A stretch of 40,713 bases of DNA from JANPEZ01 sp031423155 (lineage in GTDB: Bacteria; Actinomycetota; UBA4738; HRBIN12), in the NCBI GenBank assembly GCA_031423155.1, contig JANPEZ010000166.1, positions 1 through 40,713 on the forward strand, in the 5' to 3' direction. The notes under the pieces were generated by a model. That model saw nothing but the letters and a program-made list of their open reading frames with translations. It did no database searches and was not told the DNA's origin. Shown piece by piece: positions 29,984 through 37,945 of this stretch. The position numbers and the translations under genes were made by a program. Position 1 is the stretch's first letter, and the number at the start of each line of letters is the position of its first letter.

Positions 29984-31243
29984 TCAGGAAGTGATGACGA
30001 TCTCGCAGGCTACGAAGCTGTCGCCCACGTCCCCTATGCAGATGTCGTTGCCGTCGCCGCCGTTGGCCAGGTCGCCGGTCGAACCGTCACCATCCAGAAC
30101 CGAGATGAGATCGTCCCCTTCATCACCGTTCATCGAATCGCCCAGCCCGATGTCGCTGTAGAGAACGTCGTTCCCCAAACCTCCGTGGAAGAGCTCCGAC
30201 CCCTTTCCGCCGAACATCAGGTCGTTCCCTTCGCCTGCGTCGTCGATCCTGTCGGAGGCGTCGTACGTGCATATGAGGTCGCTCGCCGCGGTTCCGGCGA
30301 GGAGGTCGGGCCCGTTGGTCCCCTTGATCGTGCATATCGGCTGCCATGACGGATCGGCCGCCTTCTTCTGGAACGAGGTCAGCTGGACCTCGCTGCTGCC
30401 GTTCGCGTTCATGGTGAAGATCTCGAAGTCGGCGTAGTTGTTGAGCGCCCGCCAGAAGACGATCTTGTCTCCGGCCGGGGCCCACTGCGCCCACCAGTCC
30501 TCCTCGTCAGACGCTGGGTTCGACAGCTGTGTGACGTTGGAACCATCCGCGTCCATCACCGCGATGCTCTGCTCACCGAAGCGCGCCGTGTCGAACGCGA
30601 TCTTCGTCCCGTCGGGCGACCATGACGGCCAGTCGTCGAGGCCCGCGGCGTCTGCGAGCAGGACCGGCGCTCCGGGGCTCGAGGGGTCGGAGATATCCAT
30701 CGTGTAGATATCGTCATCCGTGTCGGCGGTCGAGACGAAAGCGAGCGTGCGACCGTCGGGGGAGAAGTCCGGGTCGTAGTCGCTCCATGAGTTGGTGGTG
30801 AGGCGCGTCAGGCCGGTACTGTCCAGATTGATCAGATACAGTTCGGGGCTCGATGAGTCCATGTCGCTGCTGAACGCGATGCGACTGCCGTCGGGAGCCC
30901 ATGCGGGGCGTCGGTCCTGCGCTTTGTTCTTCGTGATCTTGGTCAGATTCGACCCATCGGCGTTCATGACGAAGATGTCGAAGTCACCGTCCAAACGGCT
31001 CTGGAAAGCGATCTTGGAGCCATCGGGCGACCACATCGGGTAGTAGTCCTCAACGCCGTTGGTCGTAAGAGCCTGTGGATGCGAGCCGTTGGCCCTCATG
31101 ATCCAGATGTCGTAGTCCCCGCTCACGTTGCGGTTGAAGACGATCTTGCCGTTCTTGCCGACGAAGGTCCCTCCGGCCGGGAATGAAAAGACGATCAGGA
31201 TGGCGACGGCGACCGCGACGACAGGAACGAGACGACGGCTCAT
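29984..31243 (-). CDS. Exported TolB-like (PD40) propeller with RTX-like C-terminal repeats
   Basis: A 419-residue secreted protein. A signal peptide (VVAVAVAILIVFSFPAGG) is followed by six PD40/WD40-like blades of the form WSPDGSKIAFxSxxDGxxDIFVMNADGSNLTxIT (about residues 30-300), as in TolB. From about residue 305 there is a switch to glycine/aspartate-rich repeats (GTNGPDLLAGT, GEGNDLMFGGKG, GGLGNDVLYSD and GGDGNDICIGD) resembling degenerate RTX calcium-binding nonapeptides. Three cysteines (TIC, DLIC and DICIGD, plus FVAC) may form disulfides. No Pal/Tol genes are nearby, so a TolB role is unlikely; it may be a surface or extracellular binding protein. ATG at 31243 with AGAGGGGA upstream. 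Confidence 0.82.
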   Translation of the reverse strand: MSRRLVPVVAVAVAILIVFSFPAGGTFVGKNGKIVFNRNVSGDYDIWIMRANGSHPQALTTNGVEDYYPMWSPDGSKIAFQSRLDGDFDIFVMNADGSNLTKITKNKAQDRRPAWAPDGSRIAFSSDMDSSSPELYLINLDSTGLTRLTTNSWSDYDPDFSPDGRTLAFVSTADTDDDIYTMDISDPSSPGAPVLLADAAGLDDWPSWSPDGTKIAFDTARFGEQSIAVMDADGSNVTQLSNPASDEEDWWAQWAPAGDKIVFWRALNNYADFEIFTMNANGSSEVQLTSFQKKAADPSWQPICTIKGTNGPDLLAGTAASDLICTYDASDRIDDAGEGNDLMFGGKGSELFHGGLGNDVLYSDIGLGDSMNGDEGDDLISVLDGDGSTGDLANGGDGNDICIGDVGDSFVACEIVITS

Positions 31244-31291
31244 GGTTTCCCCTCTGCCCGATTGGTATCGCGGGCATCCTAGGGGCCTTAT

Positions 31292-31314
31292 CCGTTAAGC
31301 GCAAACGCTAACGG
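31292..31314 (-). terminator. Hairpin after the DEAD-box helicase gene
   Basis: CCGTTAAGCG (31292-31301) and CGCTAACGG (31306-31314) pair over 9 bp with one bulged A and a CAAA loop. It lies about 42 nt downstream of the helicase stop on the minus strand and upstream of the TolB-like gene's start region. No U-tract. Confidence 0.45.
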
Positions 31315-31355
31315 CGGGAGTGTTGTCCCTCGAAGAAGTAGCCGCAGTATCGAAA

Positions 31356-32603
31356 CTACCTTCGTCCGGAACGCGATCCTGAGCGAGCGTTGTTCCTGTT
31401 GCGATCGCTCCTCTTGCGTGGCGCGTTCCTGGGGGTCGAGCCAGGGCGAGCAGGTGCGAAGCCGGCCTTCACGAACTCGGCGTCCAGATCGAGCTTCTTC
31501 GCCATGCGGCCGACCTCCAGCCGCTGCTCGGGGGTCACGAAGGTGACGCCTTCGCCGCCCCGGCCCGCTCGCGCTGTCCTACCCACCCGATGGACGTACG
31601 CCTTCTCGTCCTCGGGCGCGTCGAAGTTGATCACATGAGTGATGTCATCCAGGTCCAGACCGCGGGCCGCGACGTCGGTCGCGACCAGGACGTCGTTGGA
31701 TCCGGAGGCGAACCGCCCGAGAGCGCGCTCGCGCTGAGGCTGTGACATCCCACCGTGCAGTTCGCCGGCGCTGAAGCCCTCTTGGCGCAAGGCTTTCGCG
31801 ACGCGATCGGCCCCGCGCTGGGTGCGGACGAAGACGAGCGCCAGCCCACGGTCGGCCGCCAGCTCGCGGATCAATTCCTTGGTCTTCTGAGGATGCTCGA
31901 CGGCGATGAAGCGGTGGGTCGCGTGATCGATGTTGGGACCGGCCTCGCCGTTCTCGTGCAGCACCGGATCGTTGGTGAATCGCTGGGCGAGCCGGCCCAC
32001 CTCTCCATCGAGCGTCGCCGAGAACAGCATCGTCTGGCGGTCAGGCCTCAGCATCTCCAGGATCCGGGTGACGTCGGGTAGGAAGCCCATGTCGAGCATG
32101 CGGTCGGCCTCGTCCAGGACACAGGCGCGGACGCGGTCCAGGCGCAGCAGTCTGCGGGCGACCAGGTCGAGCAGGCGTCCCGGCGTCGCGATGACGATGT
32201 CGGCCTTGCGGGCGCGCTTGGCCTGCGGGCCTATGCCGACGCCACCGTAGACCGATGCGACCTGCAGGTGGCGCACGTCTGCGATCGCGCGGAACTCCTC
32301 GGTGACCTGGCTAGCGAGTTCGCGGGTCGGAGTCAAGATCAACGCGCTCGGGCTGGAAGGGTTGGGGCGCAGCCGTTCCACGAGCGGTATCGCGAAGGCG
32401 AGCGTCTTGCCCGAGCCGGTGCGCGAGCGGGCAAGAACGTCACGACCGGCGAGGGCGTCGGGGAGCACGAGCGATTGGATGGCGAAGGGTCTTTCGAACC
32501 CCCGCATGCGGAGCACCTCGGCTACGGGTCTTGAGACGCCGAGCTCTAGGAACGTGGGTTGCACGGGTTCGATGGTTCTGGCTGTAGCGGTGTCTGTACG
32601 CAC
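31356..32603 (-). CDS. DEAD-box ATP-dependent RNA helicase (RhlE/DeaD-like)
   Basis: A 415-residue RNA helicase. Motifs in order: Q motif (FAIQSLVLP), motif I SRTGSGKT (usual AxTGSGKT), PTRELA, TPGR, II DEAD, III SAT, the C-terminal domain's ARGLDL and VI HRVGRTARAG. The last 35-40 residues are a basic Arg/Ser/Asn-rich tail that probably binds RNA. This fits the RhlE-like group that remodels rRNA or mRNA, often at low temperature. GTG start at 32603; AGGAGAGGAT lies 8 nt upstream on the minus strand. The leader region (32604 onward) contains several inverted repeats that could matter for autoregulation. Confidence 0.93.
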   Translation of the reverse strand: MRTDTATARTIEPVQPTFLELGVSRPVAEVLRMRGFERPFAIQSLVLPDALAGRDVLARSRTGSGKTLAFAIPLVERLRPNPSSPSALILTPTRELASQVTEEFRAIADVRHLQVASVYGGVGIGPQAKRARKADIVIATPGRLLDLVARRLLRLDRVRACVLDEADRMLDMGFLPDVTRILEMLRPDRQTMLFSATLDGEVGRLAQRFTNDPVLHENGEAGPNIDHATHRFIAVEHPQKTKELIRELAADRGLALVFVRTQRGADRVAKALRQEGFSAGELHGGMSQPQRERALGRFASGSNDVLVATDVAARGLDLDDITHVINFDAPEDEKAYVHRVGRTARAGRGGEGVTFVTPEQRLEVGRMAKKLDLDAEFVKAGFAPARPGSTPRNAPRKRSDRNRNNARSGSRSGRR

Positions 32604-32701
32604 GACTATGGATCCTCTCCTGCTTGCGGCCTGATGCGCGTCGAGGGCCGGCGCCTACTGAGCAGGGAGCGCCCGCAAGGGGCGATGCGTGCGAAGGATG
32701 G

Positions 32702-32734
32702 CGAGACATCGAAGCGCGGTGTCTCGTTCGAGAC
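32702..32734. repeat. Overlapping inverted repeats (CGAGAC/GTCTCG) upstream of the helicase
   Basis: CGAGAC (32702-32707), GTCTCG (32721-32726) and CGAGAC (32729-32734) allow two alternative stems: 32702-32726 with a 13-nt loop, or the tight GTCTCG-TT-CGAGAC at 32721-32734. They lie 98-131 nt upstream of the helicase GTG. If transcribed leftward they would form mutually exclusive leader hairpins; otherwise they may be protein-binding sites. Confidence 0.35.
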
Positions 32735-32779
32735 GGGCGCGTTCCCTTGCAGGATACGCTAAATGGAGCCCGCCTAGCC

Positions 32780-32803
32780 GCTACCGGGCAACCCGGGTAG
32801 CCT
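32780..32803 (+). promoter_or_regulatory. Hairpin and -10 box before the cyclase-STAND gene
   Basis: GCTACCGGG (32780-32788), loop CAA, and CCCGGGTAGC (32792-32801) form an inverted repeat with one bulged G. Its right arm overlaps TAGCCT (32798-32803), a -10-like box 31 nt before the GTG at 32835. A protein binding the repeat would cover the promoter. Confidence 0.4.
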
Positions 32804-32834
32804 TCAGGCTCAGTTGTCCGCCGAAGGGGAGTCC

Positions 32835-35800
32835 GTGCTCTGTTCGTCATGTGGAAGCCAGAACGAAGCCGGTCGCAAGTTCTGTGGCGAGTGCGCCTCG
32901 TCCTTGTCGAGGATCTGTCCTGCCTGTGGGACGCCGGATACCGCAGGAACGAAGTTCTGCGGTGAGTGCGGGGGCCCGCTTTCCGGTTCGCCGGCGGCGG
33001 TCGCGACGCCGGCGGAACCTGGGCACGATTCCCCGGTCGCCGAGCGCAGGCTCGTCTCGGTTCTGTTCGCGGACCTCGTCGGGTTCACGACCCTTTCGGA
33101 AGCAGCCGACTCAGAAGACGTCCGTGAATTGCTCTCCAAGTACTTCGATGTCTGTAAGCGGCTGATCGAGCGCTACGGCGGGACCGTCGAGAAATTCATC
33201 GGCGACGCCGTGATGGCCGTCTGGGGCGCGCCGATCGCGAACGAGGACGACGCGGAGCGGGCGGTAAGAGCGGCGCTGGAGCTGACCGCCGCCGTGACGG
33301 CGTTGGGAGAAGAGGCGAACGCTCCGGGGTTGAGGGCGCGCGCCGGGGTCTTGACCGGTGAGGCCGCAGTGACCCTCGGCGCCACCGATCAGGGGATGGT
33401 CGCCGGAGACCTCGTCAACACGGCTTCACGCATCCAGTCAGCTGCCGAGCCCGGCACCGTTCTCGTCGGGGAGTCCACCCGGCGGGCTTCGGAAGCCGCC
33501 ATCACATACGAGGACGGCGGAACGCATGAGTTGAAGGGCAAGGCCGAGCCGGTCGCTCTTTGGCGGGCCGTCCGGGTCGTTGGCCTTCGCGGGGGCGCAC
33601 TCAGGTCTCTCGGCCTCGAACCGATCTTCGTCGGTCGCGATAGGGAACTGCGCTTGATCAAGGAGCTCTTCCACGCCAGCGCCGACGAGTCGAAGGCGAA
33701 CCTGGCCTCGGTGGTCGGGATCGGCGGCATCGGTAAGTCGCGCCTCGCTTGGGAGTTCGAGAAGTACTTCGATGGCCTGGCGACCGACGCCTGGTGGCAC
33801 CGCGGCCGGTGCTTGGCATACGGAGAGGGCGTGGCGTTCTGGGCACTGGCCGAGATGGTCCGCAGCCGTGCCGGCATCGTCGAGGACGAAGACGTGGCCT
33901 CGGCCGCGACCAAGTTGAAGGCTTCCATCGCCGTGCACATCACGGACATCGAGGAGCGCCGGTTCGTCGAACCACGACTCGCGCAGTTGCTGGGACTGGA
34001 AGACCGCGGAACAGGCGATCAGCAGAACCTGTTCGCCGCCTGGCGGCTCTTCTTCGAAAGGATGTCCGAGACTCATCCGGTGATCTTGCTGTTCGAGGAT
34101 CTGCATTGGGCGGACTCGGCGCTGATGGACTTCGTCGAATACGTGCTGGAGTGGTCGAAGGATAGGCCGATCTTCGTTCTCACTTTGGCCAGACCAGAGC
34201 TGACGGAGAAGCGGCCGAGCTGGGGGGCCGGCAAGCGGAGCTTCTCCTCGATGTACTTGGAGCCCCTTTCGGCCGAGGCGATGCAGCAGCTGCTGGCCGG
34301 GCTGGTACCGGGGCTCCCTCAGGAGGTTCGCTCGCAGATCCTCGAGCGGGCCGAAGGGGTGCCCCTTTACGCGGTCGAGACCGTTCGCATGTTGCTCGAC
34401 CGTGGGTTGATCGTCCGAGAGGGTGAGGCTTACCGAACCGAGGGGACGATAGATACGCTCGAGGTTCCCGAGACCCTGCAAGCACTCATCGCCGCGCGAC
34501 TCGACGGGCTTCCGACCGAGGAGCGCCGTCTGCTCCAAGAGGCCGCAGTCCTGGGTAAGTCGTTCACCGTCGCCGGGCTGGTTGCGATGACCGATGTGGA
34601 TCGGGGAGAGCTGGAGCGGCTCCTGACGTCTTTGGTTCGCAAGGAAGTGCTGTCTTTGAGCGCCGACCCGATGTCGCCGGAGCGAGGTCAGTACGGGTTC
34701 GTTCAGGACCTGGTCCGCAAGGTCGCCTACGACACGATGTCGAAGAGGGAGCGCAAGACGCGCCACCTGGCAGCGGCCGCGCATCTCGCGGCCGTCTCGG
34801 AGGAAGACGAGATAGTCGAGGTGATAGCCGCACATCTGGTCGATGCGTTTCAAGCGGCGCCCGACGACGAGGACGCTCTTGAGATAAGGGCTCGCGCGCG
34901 GGTCGCGTCTCAGCGGGCCGGCGAGCGCGCGGCCTCGCTAGGTGCGACCGAGGAAGCCCAGCATCATTTCGAGCAGTCGGCCGAACTGACGGACGAGCCG
35001 TCGGAACAGGCCGGCCTCCTGGAGCGGGCGGGGATCGCCGCGCGCGCCGGCGGCCGGGCCGAGCAGGCGACGGACCTGTTCGAGCGGGCCATCTCGTTGT
35101 TCGAGAGCCAGGGAGGCAGCCACCCCGCAGCGCGCGTATCGGCCAGGCTCGCCGAAGTCCTTTGGGACAGAGGCCGTCTCGGCGATGCTCTTGAGCGGAT
35201 GGACGGATCTTTCGAGGTGTTGGCCGAGGACGAACCCGACGAGGACCTGGCGGCGCTGGCCGCCCAGCTGGCGCGTTTCCTCTTCTTCCACGGCGACCCG
35301 GAAGCGGCAGGCCGCAGGATCGAAGTCGCGCTCGAGATCGCCGAGGCTCAGGGGCTGCCCGAGATCTTGTCGCAGGCGCTCAATACCAAGAGCACGATCC
35401 TGCGTTCGCGGGGACGCAGGCGTGAGGGTCATGCACTTCTCAGGTATGCGCTGAACGTCGCCCTCGAGAACGAGATACCGACCGCGGCCCTTCGCGCTTA
35501 CTTCAACCTGGCGGACTCGGGCATCCAGCGCGACGCCTACGAAGAGGCGATGCAGCACGTCACCGACGGACTGGCGATGGCGCGCCGGGTCGGGGACCGC
35601 ACGTGGGAGCTTCAGCTCCTGGGCCAGATATATCCGATGGTTGCCCTCGGCCAGTGGGATCAGGTCGAGGAGATCATGTCCGGGATGCCCGACGAGTTGA
35701 TCTTGGACAACAGGATCGCTTTCAACGGGTTCCTCGCTGTCGTCCCGTCTATCCGGATCCGTCGCGGACGGGTGGCCGAGGCGAAGGCGTCACACGGGGT

Positions 35801-36368
35801 CTTCGCGGATGCGGCAACTTCCGACGACATCCAGGAGAGGGCGACCTGGGCTGCTGGAGCGGCGCTGATAGCGCGGTCCGAGGGCAGGTTCGACGAAGCG
35901 CTCGAGTTGGCGGAGCGGGCGCTCATCACCCACGTAGAACTCGGGATAGGCCACGAGGTCATCAAGGATGCCTTCGTCGAAGCCGCGGAGTCCGCGCTCG
36001 CGCTCGGCAAGCTCGTCCGTGTCAACGAGATCCTGGCGGTGGTCGAAGACCTTCCGCCCGGCGCTCACAGCCCGTATCTGGACGCGCAGGCCTTAAGGAT
36101 CCGGGCGCATCTGACGAAGGTCGACGGCGACCCCGAAGGCGTGGAGCAGCGGTTCAAGCAGGCCACCGGGATGTTCCGCGAGATGGCCACGCCGTTCTGG
36201 ATGGCGGTGACCTTGCTCGAGCACGCCGAGTGGCTGACCAAGCAGGGTCGCAAGGAAGATGCGGCTGCTCCCTCAGACGAGGCTCGAGGGATATTCGACG
36301 CCCTTCGCGCAACCCCCTGGCTCGAGCGTGCGGAGAAGCTCTCGATAAGCGAGTCTGTCTCCGACTAG
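32835..36368 (+). CDS. Zinc-ribbon / class III nucleotide cyclase / STAND ATPase / TPR regulator
   Basis: About 1177 residues, presumably cytosolic. Two zinc ribbons (C3/C6/C17/C20 and C28/C31/C42/C45) start the protein. A class III cyclase domain (about 65-245) has metal-binding D80 and D124, K120, N195 and R199 at the spacing of mycobacterial Rv1625c (D256, D300, K296, N372, R376), but the adenine-contacting Asp (D365 there) is M188. A STAND-type NTPase follows with Walker A GIGGIGKS (K301) and Walker B LLFEDLHWAD (D422). From about 620 to the end come helical TPR-like repeats. The GTG at 32835 is preferred, with AAGGGGAG upstream and the usual MxCxxC opening; a TTG at 32814 is the alternative. 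A close paralogue faces it at 37931-40713. Confidence 0.88.
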   Translation: MLCSSCGSQNEAGRKFCGECASSLSRICPACGTPDTAGTKFCGECGGPLSGSPAAVATPAEPGHDSPVAERRLVSVLFADLVGFTTLSEAADSEDVRELLSKYFDVCKRLIERYGGTVEKFIGDAVMAVWGAPIANEDDAERAVRAALELTAAVTALGEEANAPGLRARAGVLTGEAAVTLGATDQGMVAGDLVNTASRIQSAAEPGTVLVGESTRRASEAAITYEDGGTHELKGKAEPVALWRAVRVVGLRGGALRSLGLEPIFVGRDRELRLIKELFHASADESKANLASVVGIGGIGKSRLAWEFEKYFDGLATDAWWHRGRCLAYGEGVAFWALAEMVRSRAGIVEDEDVASAATKLKASIAVHITDIEERRFVEPRLAQLLGLEDRGTGDQQNLFAAWRLFFERMSETHPVILLFEDLHWADSALMDFVEYVLEWSKDRPIFVLTLARPELTEKRPSWGAGKRSFSSMYLEPLSAEAMQQLLAGLVPGLPQEVRSQILERAEGVPLYAVETVRMLLDRGLIVREGEAYRTEGTIDTLEVPETLQALIAARLDGLPTEERRLLQEAAVLGKSFTVAGLVAMTDVDRGELERLLTSLVRKEVLSLSADPMSPERGQYGFVQDLVRKVAYDTMSKRERKTRHLAAAAHLAAVSEEDEIVEVIAAHLVDAFQAAPDDEDALEIRARARVASQRAGERAASLGATEEAQHHFEQSAELTDEPSEQAGLLERAGIAARAGGRAEQATDLFERAISLFESQGGSHPAARVSARLAEVLWDRGRLGDALERMDGSFEVLAEDEPDEDLAALAAQLARFLFFHGDPEAAGRRIEVALEIAEAQGLPEILSQALNTKSTILRSRGRRREGHALLRYALNVALENEIPTAALRAYFNLADSGIQRDAYEEAMQHVTDGLAMARRVGDRTWELQLLGQIYPMVALGQWDQVEEIMSGMPDELILDNRIAFNGFLAVVPSIRIRRGRVAEAKASHGVFADAATSDDIQERATWAAGAALIARSEGRFDEALELAERALITHVELGIGHEVIKDAFVEAAESALALGKLVRVNEILAVVEDLPPGAHSPYLDAQALRIRAHLTKVDGDPEGVEQRFKQATGMFREMATPFWMAVTLLEHAEWLTKQGRKEDAAAPSDEARGIFDALRATPWLERAEKLSISESVSD

Positions 36369-36451
36369 CGCGAGCGGCCACCGATCCGGGGCTTGCGCGA
36401 CTTCGACCCCGGGGACTACGCTCTGGGTATCCGTGAAAGAAGGGGGTCCGG

Positions 36452-36835
36452 ATGCATCCGAACGAGAAGTTGTTGCGAGACGCCGACGCGGCGCAGGTGC
36501 GGGGGGACGCGGAGGCCTTCATGGCCTTCTTCAGCGACGATATCGTCGTGCACATCTCGGGAAAGAGCTCCTTCGCAGGGGTCTACAAGGGCAAGGAACA
36601 GTTCGCCGAGCTCTTCGGGCGCTTCATGGAGCGCGCTCCCGAGTACACCTTCGAGTCGCACGCCTATCTGGCCGACGACGAGCACGGAGTCACCCTTCAG
36701 CGCTCGCATTACAAGCGCGGTGATGAAACCGTGGACTCGGATGACATGTTCGTCGGCCACTTCCGCGACGGCAAGATCTCGGAGTTCTGGCTCCATAGTG
36801 GAGACCCCGACGCCGTCGACGCGTTCCTGGGGTAG
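36452..36835 (+). CDS. SnoaL/NTF2-like small protein
   Basis: A 127-residue protein of the NTF2-like fold (SnoaL_2/DUF4440 type): N-terminal helix NEKLLRDADAAQVRGDAEAF, MAFFSDDIVVHISGKSSFAGVYKGKEQ, then strands DEHGVTLQRSHYKRG and MFVGHFRDGKISEFWLHSGD. Such domains are ligand-binding or small enzymes; no catalytic set is recognisable, so function is unknown. AAGGGGG lies 6 nt before the ATG. The sulfite-oxidase-like gene starts 11 nt after its stop, so the two are probably co-transcribed. Confidence 0.82.
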   Translation: MHPNEKLLRDADAAQVRGDAEAFMAFFSDDIVVHISGKSSFAGVYKGKEQFAELFGRFMERAPEYTFESHAYLADDEHGVTLQRSHYKRGDETVDSDDMFVGHFRDGKISEFWLHSGDPDAVDAFLG

Positions 36836-36846
36836 CAGACGAAGGC

Positions 36847-37902
36847 GTGGCCGAGGCTCCTCGATTCACTGATGATGACCTCCGGTGGGCACTTCGTAAT
36901 CGGGAGATGCCGCTGGAGGCACTGCGCTATGACGTCACGCCGACGGGGCTTCACTACCTGCTGAGTCACTTCGATATCCCCGACGTCGAGCCGGCGTCGT
37001 GGCGGCTAGAGATCAGCGGGCTGGTTGAGAAGCCCATGTCGATCAGCCTGGACGACCTGCTTTCCATGCCGGCCGCGACCGCGACTGTCACGCTCGAGTG
37101 CGCTGGGAACGGCCGGGCTCTGATGGACCCTTTCCCCGGAGGACAGCCCTGGCGCTACGGCGGTGTGTCGACGGCCCGCTGGCGCGGCGTACCCCTAGCG
37201 AAGCTGCTGGCGGAGGCGGGCCTGGAACCCGAGGCGGTGGAGGTCGTCTTCGCCGGTGCCGATCTCGGCGTCGAGGAAGGGATCGAGCAGAGGTTCCAGC
37301 GCAGCCTTCCCGTCGCCGATGCGATGCGCCCGGATGTCCTCGTCGCGTACGAGATGAACGGCGAGCCCCTGCCTCCTCAGCACGGCGGACCGGCCCGGCT
37401 GGTGGTGCCCGGGTGGTACGGGATGGCCTCGGTGAAATGGCTCGTCGCGATCGAGGCCATCCCGACGCCGTTCAACGGCTACCAGCAAGAGTCCTACGAG
37501 ATAAGGCCTGATGACGATACGCCCGGTCAGCGCATCACGCGGATGCTGCCTCGTTCGCTCCTAGAGCCGCCGGGGCTCGCGACCGACGACGGGCGCCTGG
37601 TCCGCTCGAACGAGGTCCTGGTCGAAGGGCGCGCGTGGTCAGGCGCCCCTCCCGTCGTCCGCGTAGAGATAAGCGTCGACGACGGCCTGACTTGGACGGA
37701 TGCAGCGGTGGGGGAGCCTTCGGCGCCAACCTCGTGGAGCGCATGGCGGGCGACCGTGGTCTTCCCGGCCCCCGGTCGGTACGTGCTGAGATCACGTGCG
37801 ACCGACGCCGAGGGTCGAGCTCAGCCGTTAGACCCTTCTTGGAACGCGTGGGGATACCAGAACAACGTCTGCGAGCGTGTTCCGATCGAGGTCGCCTCAT
37901 AG
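36847..37902 (+). CDS. Sulfite oxidase-family molybdopterin oxidoreductase
   Basis: A 351-residue protein with the oxidoreductase molybdopterin-binding domain (about residues 35-215) and the C-terminal Mo-co dimerisation, Ig-like domain (about 230-351). The molybdenum-ligand cysteine is C85 in TLECAGNGR. Also conserved are HGGPARLVVPGWYGMASVKWL and SWNAWGYQNN. There is no haem domain, no signal peptide and no Tat motif, so it looks cytoplasmic, unlike many bacterial sulfite dehydrogenases; an external electron acceptor is needed. It could oxidise sulfite left from sulfur-compound breakdown. Other members of the family act on nitrate or unknown substrates. GTG start. Confidence 0.9.
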   Translation: MAEAPRFTDDDLRWALRNREMPLEALRYDVTPTGLHYLLSHFDIPDVEPASWRLEISGLVEKPMSISLDDLLSMPAATATVTLECAGNGRALMDPFPGGQPWRYGGVSTARWRGVPLAKLLAEAGLEPEAVEVVFAGADLGVEEGIEQRFQRSLPVADAMRPDVLVAYEMNGEPLPPQHGGPARLVVPGWYGMASVKWLVAIEAIPTPFNGYQQESYEIRPDDDTPGQRITRMLPRSLLEPPGLATDDGRLVRSNEVLVEGRAWSGAPPVVRVEISVDDGLTWTDAAVGEPSAPTSWSAWRATVVFPAPGRYVLRSRATDAEGRAQPLDPSWNAWGYQNNVCERVPIEVAS

Positions 37903-37923
37903 TGCGTTGGTGCGATCCATGAC

Positions 37924-37945
37924 CGAGTCCCTAGTGAGGGACTCG
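37924..37945. terminator. Perfect 9-bp hairpin between convergent genes
   Basis: CGAGTCCCT (37924-37932), loop AGTG, AGGGACTCG (37937-37945). It lies 22 nt after the molybdoenzyme stop and contains the TAG stop of the leftward cyclase-STAND gene. No U-tract on either strand; a candidate bidirectional terminator of the same type as 28666-28683. Confidence 0.5.

Noticed and set aside
29984..31243. TolB of the Tol-Pal system
   Set aside because: No N-terminal TolB domain, no tol/pal neighbours, and the genome appears actinobacterial, where the system is absent.
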